NCBI RefSeq assembly: GCF_024029335.1 | Contig: NZ_CP097116.1 | Coordinates: forward strand, 1,116,001-1,180,000 | Direction of reading: 5' to 3' | Source: Fructilactobacillus myrtifloralis | GTDB taxonomy: Bacteria > Bacillota > Bacilli > Lactobacillales > Lactobacillaceae | Length of the DNA: 64,000 nucleotides | In this document: positions 25,540 to 33,775 of the stretch, one piece after another | Position numbering within the stretch: position 1 is the stretch's first letter | How the letters are laid out: every line of letters begins with the position of its first letter | Position numbers and translations under genes: made by a program | Notes under the pieces: generated by a model | The model's input: the letters and a program-made list of their open reading frames with translations, nothing else | What the model was told of the DNA's origin: nothing | Database searches by the model: none

Positions 25540-26365
25540 CGCAAAGCAGCCAAGTCCCGCGGAGTTGCAAAAACGCATGGAGCAAATTCCAGACGTGTGG
25601 ACGAAGTGTCCCATTTGTGGGGAAATGATTTATAAGAAACACTTGGATCGGTTCAAGGAGTGTCCTAATTGTCATTACGGGTTCCGCCTCGGGGCGCAAG
25701 CGCGAATCGCGTTACTGTGTGATGATTTTCAACCGTATAACGACCAGTTGCAGGCGCCCAGTAAGTTTCAAGATCCAAAGTACCAACAAAAGTTACAGCA
25801 AGCCCGCGCCACGACGAAGCTGAACGAAGCGGTCTTAACCGGAACGGGGACGATTGCAGGGCAGCGTGCGGCAATCGGAGTGATGGACTGGCGGTTCATC
25901 ATGGGAAGCCTCGGCACCACGACCGGGGAGTTGCTTGCCCGGCTCTTTGAACTAGCAACGAAGGACCACCTCCCAGTGGTGATTTTTACCGCCTCGGGGG
26001 GTGCCCGAATGCAGGAGGGAATTGAATCCTTGATGCAGATGGCGAAGGTTTCAGAAGCAGTCGCCGAACACAGTCGGGCCGGCTTGGTCTACATTAGTTA
26101 CCTCTGTGATCCGACGACTGGGGGCGTAACCGCTAGTTTTGCCATGGAAGGGGATCTCCTCCTGTCAGAACCGCATGCCTTAATTGGATTTGCGGGCCGG
26201 CGGGTCATTGAACGAACGATTCAACAGGTTCCCCCGAAGGACTTTCAACGCGCAGAAACGTTACTAAAACACGGTTTCTTGGATGCAATCGTGCCCCGTC
26301 GCGAAATGGTAACAACGCTTGGACAAATTTTAGCGATTCACGAAGGTGGTGGTTGGCATGGCTAA
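25526..26365 (+). CDS. accD: Acetyl-CoA carboxylase carboxyltransferase beta subunit
   Basis: A 279-residue protein. The N-terminal four-Cys zinc finger (KCPICGEM and KECPNCHYGF) is complete. The crotonase-like core has TASGGARMQEGIESLMQMAK. Works with AccA to move CO2 from biotin to acetyl-CoA. Overlaps both neighbours (14 bases with accC, 8 with accA). Confidence 0.96.
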   Translation: MEQNNAKQPSPAELQKRMEQIPDVWTKCPICGEMIYKKHLDRFKECPNCHYGFRLGAQARIALLCDDFQPYNDQLQAPSKFQDPKYQQKLQQARATTKLNEAVLTGTGTIAGQRAAIGVMDWRFIMGSLGTTTGELLARLFELATKDHLPVVIFTASGGARMQEGIESLMQMAKVSEAVAEHSRAGLVYISYLCDPTTGGVTASFAMEGDLLLSEPHALIGFAGRRVIERTIQQVPPKDFQRAETLLKHGFLDAIVPRREMVTTLGQILAIHEGGGWHG

Positions 26366-27128
26366 GACAACGGCCTTTGACCGGGTGTTACAGGCTCGGT
26401 CACAGGATAAAATTAGTATCCGGGACCTCGTCGCCGGCCTCACGGATAACTTTTTGGAGTTACACGGCGATCGTGCCTACGGTGATGATCCGGCCGTTTA
26501 CGGTGGGATTGGTCAAATGCAGGGGCGCCCAGTCACAATTGTGGGGATTCGCAAGGGTGATGACCAAAAGAGTGCCGCTGACGTCCACTTTGGGTCCGCG
26601 GAACCGGATGGCTATCGGAAGGCGCTCCGCCTAATGAAGCAGGCGGAAAAGTTCCACCGTCCGATCATCACGTTGGTAAATACCCCTGGAGCCTATCCCG
26701 ATGTGGAAGCTGAATACCACGGCCAGGGATATCTGATTTCGCAGCTAATCCTGCAGGGGATGCAGTTGCGGGTTCCCTACGTTTCGATCATTGTCGGCGA
26801 AGGGGGCAGTGGTGGCGCCCTCGCCCTTGCCGTGGGAGATACCGTGTGGGCGTTTGAAGAAAGTATTTATTCGGTCTTATCACCGGAAGGGTACGCCACG
26901 ATTCTTTGGAAAGATTCGAGCCGGGTGCAAGAAGCCGCCGAAGTTATGAAACTCACTCCAGAGGACTTATTGCAACAGGGGATTATCGACCGGATTATTC
27001 CAGAAGTTCGGACTGATTCGCAAATCGAGCAGTTAAAAACCGAATTATTTGGTAAAATAGAAGAGATTAGTGCAATGTCGACGACCGAAATGCTCCAAAA
27101 GCGGTTCGCTCGGTATCGTAACTTTTAA
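26358..27128 (+). CDS. accA: Acetyl-CoA carboxylase carboxyltransferase alpha subunit
   Basis: A 256-residue subunit without the long N-terminal coiled coil of E. coli AccA, as usual in lactobacilli. Motifs: LHGDRAYGDDPAV, NTPGAYPDVEAEYHGQG and GEGGSGGALALAVGD. The ATG at 26358 overlaps the accD end; an in-frame ATG at 26346 is also possible. A hairpin follows before fabI. Confidence 0.95.
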   Translation: MAKTTAFDRVLQARSQDKISIRDLVAGLTDNFLELHGDRAYGDDPAVYGGIGQMQGRPVTIVGIRKGDDQKSAADVHFGSAEPDGYRKALRLMKQAEKFHRPIITLVNTPGAYPDVEAEYHGQGYLISQLILQGMQLRVPYVSIIVGEGGSGGALALAVGDTVWAFEESIYSVLSPEGYATILWKDSSRVQEAAEVMKLTPEDLLQQGIIDRIIPEVRTDSQIEQLKTELFGKIEEISAMSTTEMLQKRFARYRNF

Positions 27129-27136
27129 TTTAGGGG

Positions 27137-27178
27137 CTAACTAATGGGATGTACCTGTTAGTTAGTTTTGTGTTTTTT
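27137..27178 (+). terminator. Hairpin with T tracts between accA and fabI
   Basis: CTAACTAA (27137-27144) pairs with TTAGTTAG (27158-27165), followed by TTTTGTGTTTTTT. It could partly end transcription and lower fabI output, or serve only for mRNA processing. Confidence 0.55.
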
Positions 27179-27209
27179 AAATTAGAAATTGAAAGGATGA
27201 CCAAGAACC

Positions 27210-27977
27210 ATGGCTGCTAACTTATTAGAAGGTAAAAAGATTGTCATCATGGGAGTGGCAAACAAAAAAAGTATCGCATGGGGTTGTGCCCAAGCGGTCG
27301 CTGCTCTCGGCGGTCAAGTAATCTTGACCTACCAAAACGAACGGATGAAGCAGAGCTTAGCCCGCTTTGTGGATCCAGAGACGCCGATGTTTGAGTGTGA
27401 TGTCGCAGAAGACCAGAACGTGGAACAAACTTTTTCTGCCATTCACGATCAGTTTGGCAACATTGACGGCGTGATCCACGCGATTGCTTACGCTGACAAA
27501 GAAACGCTTCAAAACGGCGTGATCAACACCAAAGAAGCTGGTTTCAACCTCGCCCAGGATGTGAGTGCCTACTCCTTAATCTCGGTAACCCGCTACGCCT
27601 CAAAGATTATGAACAATCCGGGGAGTATCGTGACGATGACTTACATGGGTTCCACTTACGCCATCCGGAACTACAACATGATGGGGATCGCGAAGGCTTC
27701 CTTGGAGTCAGCCATGCGTTACTTAGCCGTTGAACTGGGCGACCAGGGGATTCGGGTGAACGCTGTTTCGGCCGGGGCCGTTCGGACCTTAGCCGTAACG
27801 GGAGTGAAAGGACACGGAGAACTTTTGAAGGAATCAGAAGCCCTCACCACGGACGGAAAGAGTGTCTCAAAGGCTGAAATCGGAAATACGGTAGCCTTCT
27901 TGGTTAGTGACCTAGCAACTGGAATCACCGGTGACGTGATTTACGTTGATAAGGGAGTTCATCTGTTTAACACTTAA
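27210..27977 (+). CDS. fabI: Enoyl-ACP reductase
   Basis: A 255-residue NADH-dependent reductase for the last step of the elongation cycle; target of triclosan-type inhibitors. FabI-type cofactor region GVANKKSIAWGCA, and the active-site Tyr-x6-Lys seen as YNMMGIAK. gaaaggatga precedes the ATG. It is the only enoyl reductase seen here; no fabK or fabL in the window. Confidence 0.95.
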   Translation: MAANLLEGKKIVIMGVANKKSIAWGCAQAVAALGGQVILTYQNERMKQSLARFVDPETPMFECDVAEDQNVEQTFSAIHDQFGNIDGVIHAIAYADKETLQNGVINTKEAGFNLAQDVSAYSLISVTRYASKIMNNPGSIVTMTYMGSTYAIRNYNMMGIAKASLESAMRYLAVELGDQGIRVNAVSAGAVRTLAVTGVKGHGELLKESEALTTDGKSVSKAEIGNTVAFLVSDLATGITGDVIYVDKGVHLFNT

Positions 27978-27980
27978 ATC

Positions 27981-28736
27981 ATGACACTAGACAAGCAACT
28001 GTTAGCAGCGACAACCGGGTTACCGGTCAGTCACTTACACCTGTTTAGCCAGGTCGATTCAACGATGACCGTCGCGGAACAAACCGAACTGACTGGGTTT
28101 CATTTAATCGTGGCGGAGCGGATGACGGCGGGCCGCGGGCAACGAGGCCATTCGTTTACGGCCCCCCAGACGGGGATGTACGTCACCATTGTCACGCCCG
28201 TACTACCCCCGTTTTTAACGCAACCAGGATTACTGACCATGGGGGTGGCGGCGGCTACCCACCAGGCCATTGCCCGGGTCTTACACGTGACCACCCAGTT
28301 AAAGTGGGTTAATGATTTGTACTATCATGATCACAAGGTAGGGGGCATTTTGGTCGAGGTGAAAAACAATTCACGCAATCAGCCCGAAAACTATCTGATT
28401 GGAATTGGATTGAATTTGGCGCCCCACCGGTCGTTAGCGGCGGTGCAAGCCACGGCGTTAACGACCGACCTGCACGCTCGTGATCAGTTGATTGCAGAGG
28501 TCTACCGTCAAGTCGTGGCGTTTCTGCGCCAGCCCAAGGTTCAGACGGTACAAGCCCTGTATAACCAACACTTGTTGTGGCGAAATCAAGTGGTCCAGGT
28601 GACCGTGAACCACCACCTGTATCAGGGGTTAATTCAGGGTCTCGACCAGCAACTAGGGTTAGAATTAGTTGATCAAGATGGGCACTTGCACCAGCTCACG
28701 GCTGAGGCCGCGACCCACTTACGTCCAGTTCGGTAA
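27981..28736 (+). CDS. birA: Biotin--[acetyl-CoA-carboxylase] ligase
   Basis: A 251-residue ligase that biotinylates AccB. The catalytic loop GRGQRGHSF and the core KWVNDLYYHDHKVGGILVE are typical. There is no N-terminal helix-turn-helix, so it is a pure enzyme and not a biotin repressor. It lies 3 bases after fabI, so biotin loading is co-expressed with its target. Confidence 0.93.
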   Translation: MTLDKQLLAATTGLPVSHLHLFSQVDSTMTVAEQTELTGFHLIVAERMTAGRGQRGHSFTAPQTGMYVTIVTPVLPPFLTQPGLLTMGVAAATHQAIARVLHVTTQLKWVNDLYYHDHKVGGILVEVKNNSRNQPENYLIGIGLNLAPHRSLAAVQATALTTDLHARDQLIAEVYRQVVAFLRQPKVQTVQALYNQHLLWRNQVVQVTVNHHLYQGLIQGLDQQLGLELVDQDGHLHQLTAEAATHLRPVR

Positions 28737-28757
28737 TCGCCGGAGGAGGAAGGGAAT

Positions 28758-29297
28758 TTGCATCCAAAACGAGAAAAAAAGCGGGAACAAACCCGCCAGC
28801 AAATTATTTTGGGACTGTTAGAGTTAATGCTCGAAAAACCCTATGCGGAAATCACCGTGAAGGAACTTTGTAAGCAGGCTAAGGTCTCCCGGATGACCTT
28901 TTACCGGAATTTCCATACGAAGGAAGAGGTGATTGAGGGGCAGTTTGCGATGGTTTACGCAAACTTCATCCAACGGCTAGTAGCCCAAAAACGGTTTGCC
29001 TTTTACGACGTGGCGACGACCTTCTTTACCCTCATTAAGGAAAACCAACTGATGATGGAGGCCCTGGTGCACAATAACCTGACCAACCTCCTCTTAGATG
29101 CTCTGACTAACTACGTAAAAACGTTGATTGAGCAGCAAATTTTGATCACCCGGGAACAGTCCTCTCAGTTTTTAGTGGCCATGATTTCTGGAGGATTAAC
29201 CGAAGTGATCGTGGTGTGGACGAAGAATGGGATGCAGGAATCGGTAGAAGAGCTGGTTCTGTTTGCATCGAAGTACATGCATTTAAAGACTAATTAA
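28758..29297 (+). CDS. TetR/AcrR-family regulator at the end of the fab operon
   Basis: A 179-residue DNA-binding protein. Helix-turn-helix near residues 30-50: ITVKELCKQAKVSRMTFYRNF. The C-terminal ligand domain resembles the TetR_C_8 (DhaS-like) group. It starts at TTG 28758, with ggaggagga 8 bases before. It is the last gene of the operon. Because FabT is missing, it is a reasonable candidate for sensing acyl or biotin status, but this is inference. Confidence 0.85.
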   Translation: MHPKREKKREQTRQQIILGLLELMLEKPYAEITVKELCKQAKVSRMTFYRNFHTKEEVIEGQFAMVYANFIQRLVAQKRFAFYDVATTFFTLIKENQLMMEALVHNNLTNLLLDALTNYVKTLIEQQILITREQSSQFLVAMISGGLTEVIVVWTKNGMQESVEELVLFASKYMHLKTN

Positions 29298-29326
29298 AAA
29301 AGCACCCCGTAATCGGGTGCTTTTTT
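29296..29326 (+). terminator. Terminator of the fab operon
   Basis: AGCACCC (29301-29307) pairs with GGGTGCT (29315-29321) between A and T runs. Confidence 0.88.
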
Positions 29327-29353
29327 AATTGGGTCTGAGAAAAAGAAGCCACA

Positions 29354-29384
29354 AAAAAAGCACTCACAATTGTGAGTGCTTTTA
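29354..29384 (-). terminator. Terminator of the cold-shock gene
   Basis: Palindrome AGCACTCACA/TGTGAGTGCT centred at about 29370, with an A run (T run on the minus strand). Confidence 0.88.
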
Positions 29385-29392
29385 AAAGTTAA

Positions 29393-29596
29393 TTAGCCTT
29401 CAACGGGAGTAACGTTAGCAGCTTGTGGGCCACGGTCGCCATCTTCAACGTCTAAAGTAACTTTTTCGCCTTCGTCAAGGGTTTTGAAACCGTCCTTGTT
29501 GATAGCTGAGAAGTGAACGAATACGTCACCATCGTCAGTTGTAATAAAACCGTAACCCTTGTCAGCGTTAAACCATTTAACAGTACCTTGCTTCAT
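29393..29596 (-). CDS. Cold-shock protein
   Basis: A 67-residue single-domain RNA chaperone. Both RNA-binding motifs are present: KGYGFI (RNP1) and VFVHFSAI (RNP2). ggaggt lies upstream of the ATG. A leader of about 118 bases separates promoter and start, as in other csp mRNAs where the leader senses temperature. Confidence 0.96.
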   Translation of the reverse strand: MKQGTVKWFNADKGYGFITTDDGDVFVHFSAINKDGFKTLDEGEKVTLDVEDGDRGPQAANVTPVEG

Positions 29597-29720
29597 AATA
29601 TGAAACCTCCATAAAAAAATATATTTAATGTTGCTCTAGTTTGAATCTAATAAGGAAGTCATTCTATATAAAACAAAACAAGAAACCTTAAAAACTCGAA
29701 ACCTATCACACATTGGTACA

Positions 29721-29748
29721 AGTATAACATGGCAACCAGGAATGTCAA
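29721..29748 (-). promoter_or_regulatory. Cold-shock gene promoter
   Basis: Minus strand TTGACA (29748-29743), 16-base spacer, TATACT (29726-29721). Predicted start near 29714 leaves a long 5' leader. Confidence 0.75.
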
Positions 29749-29843
29749 CCACTATTCCACATTTTTTTGGGAGCCGAGCAGGGTGCTTTACCGGCTTACG
29801 TGAAAAAAGTACAATAAAGGCTAGCGAAACGGAGGGAAGCAAA

Positions 29844-30542
29844 GTGAAAACCTTAGTAATTGTGGCCCATCCCGAATACGAAGATTCGAGCACTCAAGCC
29901 TTTTTAAAGCGGGCGCAGGCGGAGTTTGAAACCGTAACGTGGAAGCGGTTAGACTCTAGTCAGTGGCCGTTAGACGTTTCCACGGAACAACAGGCGCTGA
30001 TTGCGGCGGAGCGGGTGATTTTTCAATTTCCCCTGTACTGGTATAGCGCGCCGGCGTTACTGAAACAGTGGGAGGACGACGTGTTAACCCGCGCCTTTAC
30101 CTTTGCCAGTGAACGGGGCTGTTTAGCCGACAAACAGCTTGGAATCGTCACTTCGCTGGGTTCGGCTGCCCAGGAGTTCCAGGCGGGCGGTACCGAAGGC
30201 TTTAGCCTGTCGGAGATTCTGACGCCCTACCGTGCCCTTGCGCATCGGGCTGGGATGCAGTTTTTAAAGCCGCTGGTGATTGACCAGTTTGGCTACCAGT
30301 CAGAGGCGGAACAGGCAGAATTATTGATCAAGTACCAGCAGTACCTAACTGCCCCCCAACCATTGTCCTTTGAGCAACGTGTAGACTGGTTAATTCAGCA
30401 ACTCAAACGGTGGCAGACGACGCAACCAGTAGAACGACAGCAACGCTTAGCGTTGGTAATTGACCAACTAAGCGCCAATCAAGAGCATTTAGACGACCTT
30501 AAGGACCAGATTAAATTGATTCGCCAAGCAGAGGAGGGGTAG
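29844..30542 (+). CDS. Flavodoxin-fold NAD(P)H dehydrogenase (quinone) family protein
   Basis: A 232-residue protein of the Flavodoxin_2 family. N-terminal FMN-binding VIVAHPEYEDSSTQAF, then FQFPLYWYSAPALLKQWED, and GIVTSLGS. The C-terminal 60 residues are helical and less usual for the family. The start is GTG 29844, with ggaggg 7 bases upstream; the frame extends further to 29742 without a binding site. Likely role is reduction of quinones or similar electrophiles. It forms an operon with the 60-residue ORF that follows. Confidence 0.88.
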   Translation: MKTLVIVAHPEYEDSSTQAFLKRAQAEFETVTWKRLDSSQWPLDVSTEQQALIAAERVIFQFPLYWYSAPALLKQWEDDVLTRAFTFASERGCLADKQLGIVTSLGSAAQEFQAGGTEGFSLSEILTPYRALAHRAGMQFLKPLVIDQFGYQSEAEQAELLIKYQQYLTAPQPLSFEQRVDWLIQQLKRWQTTQPVERQQRLALVIDQLSANQEHLDDLKDQIKLIRQAEEG

Positions 30543-30544
30543 CA

Positions 30545-30727
30545 ATGGAAACCGAACAATGGTTATTAGAAACCCTAACTGAGTTAGAAAAGGACGCGGG
30601 ACCACTACCCGTGACGACCAGTGCTTTACTGGCCGCGACCAGGGCGGCCGTGACGGAACAGGCCCAACGAATTGACCAAGCAGAAGCGGAACTGGATGGA
30701 CGCATCTGGAGTCCAGCGAAGTGGTAA
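30545..30727 (+). CDS. Small acidic protein, 60 residues
   Basis: Begins 2 bases after the flavoprotein stop, with gaggagg upstream, and ends before a strong terminator. It is predicted mostly helical (ETEQWLLETLTELEKDAG). It is probably a partner of the flavoprotein or an unrelated co-transcribed small protein; no family recognised. Confidence 0.7.
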   Translation: METEQWLLETLTELEKDAGPLPVTTSALLAATRAAVTEQAQRIDQAEAELDGRIWSPAKW

Positions 30728-30730
30728 ATA

Positions 30731-30779
30731 AAAAATCCCACGCAAGGGAGCAGTGTAGCTCCACGTGCGTGGGATTTTT
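30731..30779. terminator. Bidirectional terminator
   Basis: AAAAATCCCACGCA (30731-30744) pairs with TGCGTGGGATTTTT (30766-30779); shared by the small ORF and the convergent kinase gene. Confidence 0.9.
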
Positions 30780-30786
30780 AGGCTGG

Positions 30787-31590
30787 TTAAGGAGTCGCCC
30801 AGTGATTAATGGGACCAAATTGGTGCCCCACGTTAATCCCGTTCTTAATGCAGGCGTCCACGTAGGTTTTCGCGTTCCGAATGGCAGTTTCAACGGAGTG
30901 CCCGAGCCCGAGTTCAGCCGTGATGGCGGCCGAGAGGGTATCTCCCGTCCCGTTTTTATGGGTAGTTTCGTAGTACGGCTCTGTGAGTTCAAAATTGGTC
31001 CCATTTTCAAGAAGGACGTAGTCGGTAACGGTTGTCTGGTCAGCTTGATCATGACGACCCTTCACCATTACGTTGCGAGCGCCCATCTGTTGGAGCTGGT
31101 GGGCTGCTTGGGCTTGAAAGTCCGGGGTCTCTGGATCGAGCCCAGTTAATTTCACGGCCTCAAAAAAATTGGGCGTGAGCACTTCGGCCAGCGGTAAGAG
31201 GCGGTTGACCAGCGTTTCAAAGGCAACTTGCTCTAACAATTGGTCACCGTGCTTGGTGATGATGACCGGATCAACCACGAGGGGACCAAAGTCGTACTTT
31301 TCGTAGTTATCGGCCACCGTGTTAATGATGGTGGCGTCCGCTAGCATTCCGGTTTTAGCGGCCCGAATGTGGAAATCAGTCGCGAGGTCGTGGAACTCCT
31401 GACTAATGAAGTCGGCGCTCATGTTAACTCCAGCGTGAATCCCAAAGGAATTCCCGGCAACACAGGCCGTGATGACGGTTGCTCCGTACACGCGCTTGGC
31501 AAAAAAGGTTAACAGGTCAGCTTGCATGCCGGCACTACCATCACTATCACTCCCGGCAATGGTAACGACCTGGGGATAATCGTTGAGCAT
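30787..31590 (-). CDS. ThiD/PdxK-like (hydroxymethylpyrimidine or pyridoxal) kinase
   Basis: A 267-residue ribokinase-superfamily kinase. N-terminal TIAGSDSDGSAGMQADL, KTGMLADA, VDPVIITKHGD and the catalytic anion-hole motif NGTGDTLSAAI fit ThiD and the ThiD-like pyridoxal kinases of Firmicutes. No other thiamine gene is nearby, so a pyridoxal salvage role is equally possible. It is divergent from the 41-residue ORF. Confidence 0.88.
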   Translation of the reverse strand: MLNDYPQVVTIAGSDSDGSAGMQADLLTFFAKRVYGATVITACVAGNSFGIHAGVNMSADFISQEFHDLATDFHIRAAKTGMLADATIINTVADNYEKYDFGPLVVDPVIITKHGDQLLEQVAFETLVNRLLPLAEVLTPNFFEAVKLTGLDPETPDFQAQAAHQLQQMGARNVMVKGRHDQADQTTVTDYVLLENGTNFELTEPYYETTHKNGTGDTLSAAITAELGLGHSVETAIRNAKTYVDACIKNGINVGHQFGPINHWATP

Positions 31591-31615
31591 AAAGGCTCCG
31601 CCTCCTTGAAGAAAT

Positions 31616-31645
31616 TTGATTTTTTAACGTTGGGTGTATTATAAT
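31616..31645 (+). promoter_or_regulatory. Promoter of the 41-residue ORF
   Basis: TTGATT (31616-31621), 18-base spacer, TATAAT (31640-31645). Confidence 0.7.
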
Positions 31646-31690
31646 ACAAGGAGCTGTTATTTGTAAGTCTAAAGTAAAGGAGTGTTCATC

Positions 31691-31816
31691 ATGAGAATTT
31701 GTCATCCAAATGGTGTCCAAGGTCGGCGACCAATTGACCAGAAAAAACGCAAAAAAGAACAAAAAAGAGTAGCAGATTTACAAAAGTTCTTGAAACAAAA
31801 ACCTGCTGAAAAGTAA
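31691..31816 (+). CDS. Small basic protein, 41 residues
   Basis: ATG at 31691 with aaggag (31678-31683) upstream and a good promoter. The protein starts MRICHPNGVQGRRP and then becomes a Lys/Gln-rich helix. A terminator follows 4 bases after the stop. The signals support a real gene; a nucleic-acid-binding role is a guess from charge only. Confidence 0.65.
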   Translation: MRICHPNGVQGRRPIDQKKRKKEQKRVADLQKFLKQKPAEK

Positions 31817-31819
31817 GTA

Positions 31820-31857
31820 AAAAGGGAGTTACGCACTAACGCGTAGCTCCCTTTTCT
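31820..31857. terminator. Bidirectional terminator overlapping the next gene's end
   Basis: AAAAGGGAGTTACGC (31820-31834) pairs with GCGTAGCTCCCTTTT (31841-31855) with one mismatch-type pair. Its right arm encodes the last codons of the convergent gene. Confidence 0.85.
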
Positions 31858-32291
31858 TTTTTGGCTTTCGTAGCCTTCACAATTTCTTTTTTCTTCAATT
31901 TTGACATGGCCCGCAGTTGGTCTTTCAACTCGTTAATCTCTGCGGCGTGACTCTCCTTCCACTTTGCAAAGGAATTATTTGAGTCCGTATCCGCCGGTTT
32001 TAACCCGGTATTTAACCAAAACATTGCTTCTGAGAGGCTATTAAAATTCCGTAACCAGAGCGTTTGCCCGTTTTCAGAATCAAAGGCAACGTAGGAGCGG
32101 GATTTCTTTTTCAGAAACGTGTGCCGTCTAATTTTAAAAGCTTCTCTTTTTCTGGTTAAATAGTAATCAGGTAAAATAAAGCTTCCGGCGGAAATTAATT
32201 GAGGAAAACGTTCATTGCGTTTGGCGTGTCGATCGCGCAACATTTTCATGGCTTGATCAGCCGTGATTAGTTCAATATTAAGCTCAGACAT
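31836..32291 (-). CDS. Hypothetical basic protein
   Basis: A 151-residue soluble protein, very rich in Lys and Arg, with a central segment RSYVAFDSENGQTLWLRNF and a C-terminal charged helix (KLKKKEIVKATKAKKEKG). A gagg site lies upstream. No family recognised. The charge suggests nucleic-acid or ribosome contact, which is inference. Confidence 0.6.
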   Translation of the reverse strand: MSELNIELITADQAMKMLRDRHAKRNERFPQLISAGSFILPDYYLTRKREAFKIRRHTFLKKKSRSYVAFDSENGQTLWLRNFNSLSEAMFWLNTGLKPADTDSNNSFAKWKESHAAEINELKDQLRAMSKLKKKEIVKATKAKKEKGATR

Positions 32292-32392
32292 TATTATTCT
32301 CCTCCTACTTATACTATTATTTTTACATAAAAAGCACGTCCTGCAAAGGATTTAGACTGATTAATTATAGATTACCACAAAGGAGTCCCGTG

Positions 32393-33094
32393 ATGACTAA
32401 CGCTAAAAAATATTACGCCGTAAAACGAGGGCGCAAACCGGGGATTTATTCCACCTGGGCCACCGCTAAAGCCCAAGTTGAGGGATTTTCGGGGGCCCAG
32501 TACCGGGGTTTTGCGGACCAAGCAGCGGCACACCAGTATCTAAATGATGCTGAGGCCTCCCATCCTACGACAGCAGCAACAACCAGTTCCACCCGCCCGA
32601 CCATCGTTGTCTTTACGGACGGCGGTTCGCGGAATCACGGCAACGTCGCCGGCGGGCACGTGCAGGCTAGCGATCCAGCGGCCTGGGCCTATCTAATTGA
32701 CTATGCGGGGCGGCAACACGCCGACTCCGCCGGTGAGTGGGGAGTGACTAACAACAAGATGGAAATCACCGCCCTAGTAAAAGCGTTACAATGGTTGCGA
32801 GCGCATGATTTTCAACACGAACAGGTGGGCGTGGTTTCGGACTCCCGGTACGTTTTGAATGCGATTCAAAAGGGCTGGTTAGCGGGCTGGCAACGACGTG
32901 GTTGGAAGCGAGCAGCCGGAGAACTGAAAAACAAGGAGTTGTGGCAACAACTGGCCGCTTTACTCACGGAGTTTACGCACCTGCAACTGGCGTGGACCAA
33001 GGGCCATGCGACGAACCAGGGAAACGTGTACGTTGACGAGCGCTTGAACCAAACGATGGACCAAATGGAAAGGGAGCGGGCACATGACAACTGA
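32393..33094 (+). CDS. Ribonuclease HI with N-terminal RNA/DNA-hybrid-binding domain
   Basis: A 233-residue nuclease cutting the RNA strand of RNA-DNA hybrids. The N-terminal domain (KYYAVKRGRKPGIYSTWATA with GAQYRGF) is the viroplasmin-like hybrid-binding module found in eukaryotic-type RNase H1. The C-terminal catalytic domain has the four acidic residues: FTDGG, KMEIT, VSDSRY and YVDERL. The ATG at 32393 has aaaggag 7 bases upstream; a GTG directly before it is too close. Ends 11 bases inside the next gene. Confidence 0.93.
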   Translation: MTNAKKYYAVKRGRKPGIYSTWATAKAQVEGFSGAQYRGFADQAAAHQYLNDAEASHPTTAATTSSTRPTIVVFTDGGSRNHGNVAGGHVQASDPAAWAYLIDYAGRQHADSAGEWGVTNNKMEITALVKALQWLRAHDFQHEQVGVVSDSRYVLNAIQKGWLAGWQRRGWKRAAGELKNKELWQQLAALLTEFTHLQLAWTKGHATNQGNVYVDERLNQTMDQMERERAHDN

Positions 33095-33656
33095 ACGAGC
33101 TAAGATGACGGCGGGAGCAGCCTTTAATCAGTTTGACCCGGAACTAATTAAACGGCGGATTCTGGTCCGCAAGCAGTTACAAACCATTAACAATACCCCG
33201 GATAACGAAAAGCGGAATGCGCTGGTAAAGGAGTTACTGGCAGCGACGGGACCGGAATTTTTTGTGGAAACCGACCTCCAGTTTGACTACGGATTTAATA
33301 TCTACATTGGGAATAACTTTTTTGGGAACTATCACCTTACCCTCCTAGATTCGTGTCCCATTCGATTGGGGAAAAACTGTTACATCGGGCCGAACTGCGG
33401 CTTGTATACAAACATTCATCCCCTGAACGCCCGTGACCGGATTCACGATGTGGAGCTTGGGGCGCCGATTACCGTCGGGGACAACGCCTGGCTAGGGGGT
33501 GGCGTCACGATTCTTCCGGGCGTCACGCTCGGCCAAAACGTCGTGGTGGGCGCCGGTGCCGTAGTCACCAAATCGTTTGGTGATGACGTAGTCCTCGCGG
33601 GTAATCCAGCGCGGGTGATCAAAACAATCGATAATCATGATTTAACTGAATGTTAA
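33084..33656 (+). CDS. Maltose/galactoside-type O-acetyltransferase
   Basis: A 190-residue left-handed beta-helix acetyltransferase. An N-terminal helical maltose-acetyltransferase cap (RRILVRKQLQTINNTP) precedes hexapeptide repeats. NIHPLNARDR contains the catalytic His, and the loop GDNAWLGGGVTILPGV is typical. It overlaps the RNase H gene by 11 bases. Acetyl-CoA is the donor; the acceptor sugar is unknown. Confidence 0.92.
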   Translation: MTTERAKMTAGAAFNQFDPELIKRRILVRKQLQTINNTPDNEKRNALVKELLAATGPEFFVETDLQFDYGFNIYIGNNFFGNYHLTLLDSCPIRLGKNCYIGPNCGLYTNIHPLNARDRIHDVELGAPITVGDNAWLGGGVTILPGVTLGQNVVVGAGAVVTKSFGDDVVLAGNPARVIKTIDNHDLTEC

Positions 33657-33662
33657 AAGTGT

Positions 33663-33737
33663 TATAATCAAATAAAATCATTCAGATGATGGATACCGCT
33701 ATGGGGTTCGCTTTTCGATCGCGCTAGCGGTATTTTT
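33663..33737 (+). promoter_or_regulatory. Leader with promoter-like -10 and terminator hairpin before the BCCT gene
   Basis: TATAAT at 33663-33668 (TTAACT 15 bases upstream) comes just after the acetyltransferase stop. It is followed by a hairpin with ATACCGCTA (33693-33701) pairing with TAGCGGTAT and then six T to 33737. It may be simply the terminator of the preceding operon, or an attenuator on transcripts from the new promoter. Confidence 0.5.
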
Positions 33738-33775
33738 TGTGAAGTAAAAGCCGGGACGCTTTCTGGAGGAACACC

